Shown: piece by piece, positions 8,072-13,177 of the stretch
Layout: each line of letters begins with the position of its first letter
How positions within the stretch are numbered: the first letter of the stretch is position 1
Assembly: GCA_028699365.1 (NCBI GenBank)
Contig: JAQVUQ010000037.1
Span: forward strand, 1 to 13,177
DNA from: a bacterium
GTDB taxonomy: Bacteria; UBP13; UBA5359
DNA length: 13,177 nucleotides
Direction of reading: 5' to 3'
The notes under the pieces: model-generated
What the model saw: the letters and a program-made list of their open reading frames with translations, nothing else
Told to the model about the DNA's origin: nothing
Databases searched by the model: none
Program-made: the position numbers and the translations under genes

Positions 8072-9733
8072 TTATTTCTCAGCCTGTGCCGATACGAAAT
8101 ACCAGCGGGCGGCATTTGTAACCCCGACACAACAAGCCCTTCCTTCGGCCTGCAGATCATGCAACAGCCCCTGGATCTGCCTTCTGGATAATGCCGGCAA
8201 GACTTGCTGCAGGTCGCGCAACGGACTCCCGTCCTTCCTGCAACCGCGTAAATGTTTCAACAGAAGAGCCTTATTAGTTTCCCGGTCCAACCCTTTACGC
8301 CTGGTATAAACACCTTTCATACCAGCCATGTCATAAAAACGCCGGGAAAGGATATAGCGGATGCCCCGACCCCGGCCGATTTTCTCCAGAATGCCAAGAC
8401 CTGCCAGACGGCGTAATCTGGCAGAGAAAACAGGTTGGATTTCTTCTTCCCGATGAACAAGATCCAGCACCAAAAAATCATGCGTATCAAAGGCAGCCAG
8501 TTGCTCCTGACTGATCCTCTCCAGAAACCGCACAAACATTGAATCATTCACCTGCCCGTACAGAGTAAGAACGACGTTGTAATCATCGGTGCGAGTGAAA
8601 TCAGGAAGATCCTTTCCGTGCTTGATGCTCTGCTCAAACATCAGGTTCATACCCTGCCCGGAGCGTTCCACCAGACCGCATTTGGCAAAGACATCAGCAA
8701 TGCGTCGATTGCGGGGAGATTGACGATCCAGAATATTCTCCGTCGTGATTCCTACAGGCAGTCCTCCAGGACTCTCCAGCACCAATCGTCTTGCATACTG
8801 GCGCACAAAGACGCTCCCCCCAAGTTGATAATTGCGGTGGCTGACGGCATTCAGAATAGCCTCGCGAACGGAACGTTCTTCAAAAGTGGGGATATCCCGG
8901 ATAAAAAGTCCTTCCTGATAGTGCTGCTTATCGTTGCGTAAATTTATGGTCTCCCACAAATCATCATAAAAAGAAAAGAAGCCCTGTCTGTACTCTTCAC
9001 GCTGTTGTGCCGGTCCGGGGGCTTCCGAGGAACGGTACTCAAAGATTACTTCTGCCTGGGCCAGATACCTGCCCAATGTCTGGCGTGTACCAAAAAGTAT
9101 CAGCGCTGCATAGGTAAGACCTTCATCCAGCAAGACTTCAGCATCACGAAGCAACTGCTCGTGGGTGAGCTTAACAAGATTAGCATTACCTGATCTATCT
9201 ATCCAGCGTCTGCGAAAGTCATCAATTGCCAAGGGATCCAGATCGCTCAACGATGCTCCCTGACAGATATCAGCGGAGAAATCATGGCCGGATTCTGCAA
9301 AGATCATTCTCAGACGATTTTCGGAAATAGGCACCAGCCTGTCGGCTTCACGGGCCCAATAAATGCCTTTATACTTCACCGGTATTCCAACCGGACGAGA
9401 TGCTACCGAAAATGCCAGCACACGGCCGTCGGGATGCGGAATCTCCAGCACGTCGATTCGCAGCGGTATTTGTTCCGTCAACTTTCGCCGAGCATCCTCA
9501 GGTTGGCTGAAGATCTGTGTCCCCACGACTCTACGTGGACGCTTATTGGTAACACCAAAGATTATTCTGCCTCCGCCTTCGTTAGCCAGGGCGCAGCAAT
9601 ACCTGGCTAAATCATCAGGAGAAAAGTGATTTTTTGCTTCCTTGAACTCAAAATGTTCGCCCTCTTGAGCTTGCATCCATATTGAAAGCTGTTCAACCAG
9701 CTCAGGCTGTGTGTGTTTCAACAGGCTGTTCAT
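8072..9733 (-). CDS. AlbA_2 (Schlafen-type) / HATPase / winged-helix protein, putative regulator or effector embedded in the cassette
   Basis: A 553-residue protein of the COG2865-like family, often mislabelled RecG-like. The N-terminal AlbA_2 (Schlafen AAA_4) domain covers about residues 12-150, with EFKEAKN (29-35) and CCALANEGGGRIIFGV (46-61). An HATPase_c_4-like region follows: EAILNAVSHRNY (291-302), SPGGLPVGIT (321-330) and VERSGQGMNLMFE (355-367). Two C-terminal winged-helix-like segments are visible (about 421-463 and 484-548), each ending in a wing-like strand. Such proteins are usually annotated as transcriptional regulators, but AlbA_2/Schlafen domains also occur as nucleases and in defence loci, so either role is possible. 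The start ATG overlaps the helicase stop in an ATGA arrangement (4-bp overlap), implying coupled translation. The stop is followed by the long hairpin. The family is confident; function is inference. Confidence 0.92.
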   Translation of the reverse strand: MNSLLKHTQPELVEQLSIWMQAQEGEHFEFKEAKNHFSPDDLARYCCALANEGGGRIIFGVTNKRPRRVVGTQIFSQPEDARRKLTEQIPLRIDVLEIPHPDGRVLAFSVASRPVGIPVKYKGIYWAREADRLVPISENRLRMIFAESGHDFSADICQGASLSDLDPLAIDDFRRRWIDRSGNANLVKLTHEQLLRDAEVLLDEGLTYAALILFGTRQTLGRYLAQAEVIFEYRSSEAPGPAQQREEYRQGFFSFYDDLWETINLRNDKQHYQEGLFIRDIPTFEERSVREAILNAVSHRNYQLGGSVFVRQYARRLVLESPGGLPVGITTENILDRQSPRNRRIADVFAKCGLVERSGQGMNLMFEQSIKHGKDLPDFTRTDDYNVVLTLYGQVNDSMFVRFLERISQEQLAAFDTHDFLVLDLVHREEEIQPVFSARLRRLAGLGILEKIGRGRGIRYILSRRFYDMAGMKGVYTRRKGLDRETNKALLLKHLRGCRKDGSPLRDLQQVLPALSRRQIQGLLHDLQAEGRACCVGVTNAARWYFVSAQAEK

Positions 9734-12700
9734 GACGGCACCTCCCCCCGCGCCAGCAGTTCGGCAAAATCATAGTTGACACTAGTTACACCAAAATCCG
9801 GCTCGCGCTGGAACGGCTGCCGCAGGTAATGCACCCTATGCATGCCGTCCTCCAGAAATTCCACGATAGCCAGAATAAAATCGTCCGGCTTGTTGAGAGA
9901 AGTAAGTATCTCGTTGCGAGTAACGGTGATCGTAGCCGCTCCCGATATGCGTCCTTTGACCTCGATGAAGCGCAGCCGGCCTGTATCGGGGATGCGGCTT
10001 TCGATGTCATATCCCAACCGTTCAAACTCACGGTCTATGGGCTCAAAGCCGAGGGCTTGTTCGATCTCCATCACTATTTGGCGCGCTCGGGCAGCCGCCG
10101 CCTGCGTATCTGGCAGCTCTGCCTGAGTTGCCGGCTGGTGTCCGGTCATAGCGTCCAGCAGGCCGGCCGGCACAACCAGCAGCCCTCCCAGAACCACCGG
10201 CGGCAGAGGTGACAGTTGCTGCTCCAGCTTCAATTCTTTCATCCGTTTTTCGAGGCGCCCCTGCAGTATGTCTGCCCGCTTGCGGGCCTCGCCTGAATTC
10301 AACCGGGCATTGGGCTTTCCGGCCTGCTCCTGAAGCTTGAGATCTTCGGCCCTGTGATCCCAGTAACTGATCTCCTTGGTCAGACGCTCTTTCACAGCCG
10401 CTTCCGTTTTGGCAATAAGGTCAAGCTTACGTGAGCGCACCTCATCCAGGTGCTTCGGCACAACCTGCGCTACGGCATGGCCCTGCGCCCGCTGTTCCAG
10501 GTCGCGGCCTATCCAGGCACACTCCGGCCGGGACAGAATGGCCTCCACATCCGGCTCGCCTGACGCCAGCGGCCGGTAATCGAGATACGGGGCATAATGC
10601 AGATGCCTTTCGTTGCCGGCTGCATCGAGTTCCACATAGAGCATCTGTTTGGAGACTACGCGCCGCTCTCCCGTGCGGGTAAGGCTTCCATCCTGAATGG
10701 CATGCTCCAGATAGAATATTACTCGTGGCTGCATGCCCTGATCCCGCTCATCCACCAGCACAGTGCCGCGGCGCAGCAGGTCGCGGTGACGCTCCAATGT
10801 GAGGTCTATAACCGCATCCAGCAGCGGATGACCGGGGCAGACGAAGGCTGCCAGCGGTTGGCTTGTCAGGGCCACCCGTGACTTTTCAAAGGCGATTCGT
10901 TCGTAGCGCGGCAGCACAGGCTCACCGATGCCGATAAGGCGATCCCTGTGGCGGACCGGAGCAGGAACATGTGTGATTTCATAGCGACGCACTTCACGCT
11001 GCCTGGACGTACCGCCCAATCTCTGGAAAGCTTCAAGAAAGAATGATTCTATATAGTGAGGCTGCAGGCGGCGGGCTTCGGCCCGCTCCATCTCCTCGCG
11101 GATACGATGTACCCGGCTGACGTCCATGGTATCGTGCGCCAGTGCCCGCTCCTCAAGAAGATCCCGGAGTTGCTCCTGATCAAAGGCGTTGGCCACGATT
11201 TGCGTCAGACGTCCGCGCACTTCCGCCTGCTCTCCGTAACGGATGGCCTCAATCAACAAATCCCGCAGCGGTTTTCCTTCAAACTGGAGCTTGCCCAGCA
11301 CATCGAAAACCTGACCGCCGAGAGCCTTGCGCGCCTCTTCCAGTTTCTCAAGCAGGCGTGCATAGACCTCGCCTTCACGGGTCTCTTCCGCAACCAGGTT
11401 CCAGAGGTGACAGACCTCCGTCTGGCCGATACGATGAATACGCCCGAACCGCTGTTCCAGACGATTAGGGTTCCACGGCAGATCATAATTCACCATCAGG
11501 TGGGCGCGCTGCAGGTTGATGCCTTCTCCGGCTGCATCCGTGGCCAGGAGCACTTGCACTTCGGGATCATGCTTGAATGATTCCTGTGCCTTCATCCGCT
11601 CTTCACGTCCCATGCCGCCGTGTATGCATACCACAGCTTCCTTCCGGCCCAGGAGAGTGTTGATGCGTTGCTCAAGATAATTCAGCGTATCCCGGTGCTC
11701 AGTGAAGATGACCAGCTTCTGCCTTGGTGACCGCTCAGGCTGCGGATTTTCCTTTACTCCATACGGCGGTGTCTCCGGTTCGGCTAACATATTGGCAACG
11801 GATGCCGGCGTGAATATTGTACTGAGCAGACTGGCCAACTCCCGCCATTTCTTGTCCTCACCTCCGTGGCGAACGGCCAGGGCAAGTGCCTCCAGTCGCT
11901 TGAGCGTGCTGATTTCCTTCTTAAGCTCGGCAATGGTGCGTGCTGCGGTCGCCTGATCGAGGATGTCCTCCTCTGCAGTCTCCACTTCATTGTCGGGAGC
12001 TTCTTCCAGGTCCTCAACATCTTCGGCATCAAGCACCGGACCGGCGGCCATCAGGCTTGCTATCTGGTTTCCGCGCTGGAGCAGCTCCAGCTCACGCAAC
12101 CGGTTTTCCAAACGTTCTTTACGCCGGCGTAACGACTGGTAGATCGCCTCCGGCGAAGAGGCCAGACGGCGTTGAAGTATCGTCAGGGCAAAGCCGACCG
12201 TGCCGGCCCGTTTATCGTTCTGCAATGCCTCGGCACGATTGAACTCTTCCCGCACATAGTCGGTGACCTCTTTGTAGAGATGTGCCTCGGCATCGGAGAG
12301 CTGGTATGAAACTGTGTAGGCAATTCGCTCAGGAAAGAGCGGTGTGGCGTCGAACTTGAGAAGACCCTCTTTAACCATCCGGCGCATCAGATCCGAGACG
12401 TCTGCGGCATGCACCCCGTCACGAAAACGTCCTTCAAAGCGGTCCCCGTCAAGCAGCGACATAAAGAGCTGAAAATCTTCTTCCTTACCGTTGTGCGGCG
12501 TTGCCGTCATCAACAAAAAATGCCGTGTCAGGGTAGAGAGCAGTTGCCCCAGTTTATACCGCTTGGTGTATTTCACCTCGCCGCCGAAAATGGTAGCAGA
12601 CATCTTGTGCGCTTCATCGCAGATAACAAGATCCCAGCCGCAGTCCGGCGCTTTGAGTTTTTCCTGGACGTCCTCGTTACGTGAGAGCTTGTCGAGCCGG

Positions 12701-13177
12701 GCAATAACCAGGTTTGTTTCAAGGAACCAGTTGCCGGTACGTGCGGCTTCCAGCTTATCGTTAGTCATGATTTCGAAAGGCAATTGAAAACGCCTGTAAA
12801 GCTCATCCTGCCACTGTTCTGCCAGACTGCCGGGGCAAACAACAAGACAGCGCTGCAGGTCTCCGCGCACGATCAGTTCCTTGATGAACAGCCCTGCCAT
12901 GATGGTTTTGCCTGCACCGGGATCGTCTGCCAGCAGAAAGCGCAATGGCTGCCGGGGAAGCATGGAATCATAGACTGCTGTTATCTGATGCGGTAACGGT
13001 TCTACCACCGAGGTGTGGACAGCCAGCAACGGATCAAAAAGGTGCGCCAGCCTGATGCGATGGGCTTCGGATACCAGACGAAAGAGACTACCGTCGCCGT
13101 CAAAGCTCCAGGGGCGTCCTTGCTCCACTACATCTATGCGTGGCTCATCGTGACGATAAAGCAGTTCATTGGCTACT
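9730..13177 (-). CDS. SNF2-family helicase with C-terminal DUF3883 (NOV_C-like) domain, partial (N-terminus beyond right edge)
   Basis: A large DNA translocase/helicase of the type seen in Hma, BREX-3 (BrxHII) and DISARM (DrmD) systems. Numbering from the GTG at 13128: motif I ADDPGAGKT (67-75), DEAH (171-174), motif III LMTATPHNGK (206-215), motif V ATDAAGEGINLQ (529-540), motif VI QRFGRIHRIGQ (559-569). An acidic, helix-rich insert (about 330-420) separates the two lobes. A coiled-coil-like Lys/Glu-rich stretch precedes the C-terminal DUF3883 domain, which shows GYDIESR...RFIEVKGR (D1041, E1056, K1058), a PD-(D/E)XK-like pattern. The GTG is probably not the real start: the frame stays open for 16 more codons to the window edge (ANELLYRHDEPRIDVV before EQGRPW), and relatives as I remember them carry a matching sequence there. 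At least 1148 residues are visible. The stop overlaps the AlbA_2 start by 4 bp. Confidence 0.94.
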   Translation of the reverse strand, partial: VANELLYRHDEPRIDVVEQGRPWSFDGDGSLFRLVSEAHRIRLAHLFDPLLAVHTSVVEPLPHQITAVYDSMLPRQPLRFLLADDPGAGKTIMAGLFIKELIVRGDLQRCLVVCPGSLAEQWQDELYRRFQLPFEIMTNDKLEAARTGNWFLETNLVIARLDKLSRNEDVQEKLKAPDCGWDLVICDEAHKMSATIFGGEVKYTKRYKLGQLLSTLTRHFLLMTATPHNGKEEDFQLFMSLLDGDRFEGRFRDGVHAADVSDLMRRMVKEGLLKFDATPLFPERIAYTVSYQLSDAEAHLYKEVTDYVREEFNRAEALQNDKRAGTVGFALTILQRRLASSPEAIYQSLRRRKERLENRLRELELLQRGNQIASLMAAGPVLDAEDVEDLEEAPDNEVETAEEDILDQATAARTIAELKKEISTLKRLEALALAVRHGGEDKKWRELASLLSTIFTPASVANMLAEPETPPYGVKENPQPERSPRQKLVIFTEHRDTLNYLEQRINTLLGRKEAVVCIHGGMGREERMKAQESFKHDPEVQVLLATDAAGEGINLQRAHLMVNYDLPWNPNRLEQRFGRIHRIGQTEVCHLWNLVAEETREGEVYARLLEKLEEARKALGGQVFDVLGKLQFEGKPLRDLLIEAIRYGEQAEVRGRLTQIVANAFDQEQLRDLLEERALAHDTMDVSRVHRIREEMERAEARRLQPHYIESFFLEAFQRLGGTSRQREVRRYEITHVPAPVRHRDRLIGIGEPVLPRYERIAFEKSRVALTSQPLAAFVCPGHPLLDAVIDLTLERHRDLLRRGTVLVDERDQGMQPRVIFYLEHAIQDGSLTRTGERRVVSKQMLYVELDAAGNERHLHYAPYLDYRPLASGEPDVEAILSRPECAWIGRDLEQRAQGHAVAQVVPKHLDEVRSRKLDLIAKTEAAVKERLTKEISYWDHRAEDLKLQEQAGKPNARLNSGEARKRADILQGRLEKRMKELKLEQQLSPLPPVVLGGLLVVPAGLLDAMTGHQPATQAELPDTQAAAARARQIVMEIEQALGFEPIDREFERLGYDIESRIPDTGRLRFIEVKGRISGAATITVTRNEILTSLNKPDDFILAIVEFLEDGMHRVHYLRQPFQREPDFGVTSVNYDFAELLARGEVPS

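Noticed and set aside
7970-8191. 73-codon plus-strand frame running over the hairpin and the end of the AlbA_2 gene
   Set aside because: Its middle is simply the translated palindrome and it runs antisense into a real gene; no supporting ribosome-binding site.
13126-13128. GTG as the true start of the SNF2 helicase
   Set aside because: The frame is open upstream to the window edge and codes for plausible conserved sequence; no Shine-Dalgarno stands before the GTG.

Overview
This window looks like an accessory defence (anti-phage) island. Everything convincing lies on the minus strand, so the genes read from right to left. The five large genes, in transcription order, are: a SNF2-family helicase with a C-terminal DUF3883 domain (5' end beyond the right edge); an AlbA_2 (Schlafen-type) / HATPase / winged-helix protein; a DUF1156 adenine-specific DNA methyltransferase; a HEPN-DUF499 ATPase; and a RecQ-like DEAH helicase (3' end beyond the left edge). 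The host is not identifiable from this window. Good Shine-Dalgarno sites, ATG starts and compact operons indicate a bacterium. The backbone is GC-rich (about 60-70% in hand-counted lines of the methyltransferase flanks), with AT-rich patches that suggest mosaic, transferred DNA. An anaerobic Firmicute or Chloroflexi-like genome would fit, but that is only a guess.

Layout, right to left. Positions 13177-9730 hold the helicase; the ATG of the AlbA_2 gene overlaps its TGA stop by 4 bases, so these two genes are translationally coupled. After the AlbA_2 gene (9733-8072) comes a 259-bp non-coding region (8071-7813). It contains a perfect 27-bp-arm hairpin (7997-8054), a cluster of GTGCAATT boxes spaced one helical turn apart (7870-7920), and a 12-bp near-repeat of the methyltransferase ribosome-binding region. 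The methyltransferase (7812-4924) and HEPN-DUF499 ATPase (4911-1591) follow with only 12 bp between them. A 97-bp gap then leads to the RecQ-like gene (1493 to the left edge), which is far more AT-rich (about 38% GC) than the rest and may be a separate acquisition.

How the parts may work together: SNF2 helicase + DUF1156 methylase + DUF499 ATPase is the trio I recall as Hma (helicase-methylase-ATPase), and it also matches the helicase, methylase and ATPase families of type 3 BREX, but no PglZ, BrxA or BrxF is seen here. A methylase marking self DNA together with ATP-driven translocation and interference is the natural reading. Two possible effector activities are hidden inside larger proteins: a HEPN RNase motif (RNKWAH) at the front of the ATPase, and a PD-(D/E)XK-like motif (D...EVK) at the end of the helicase. 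The AlbA_2/winged-helix protein sits exactly where genes are embedded in this cassette and is a candidate regulator acting through the adjacent operator-like boxes. All functional statements rest on motif reading, not on searches.
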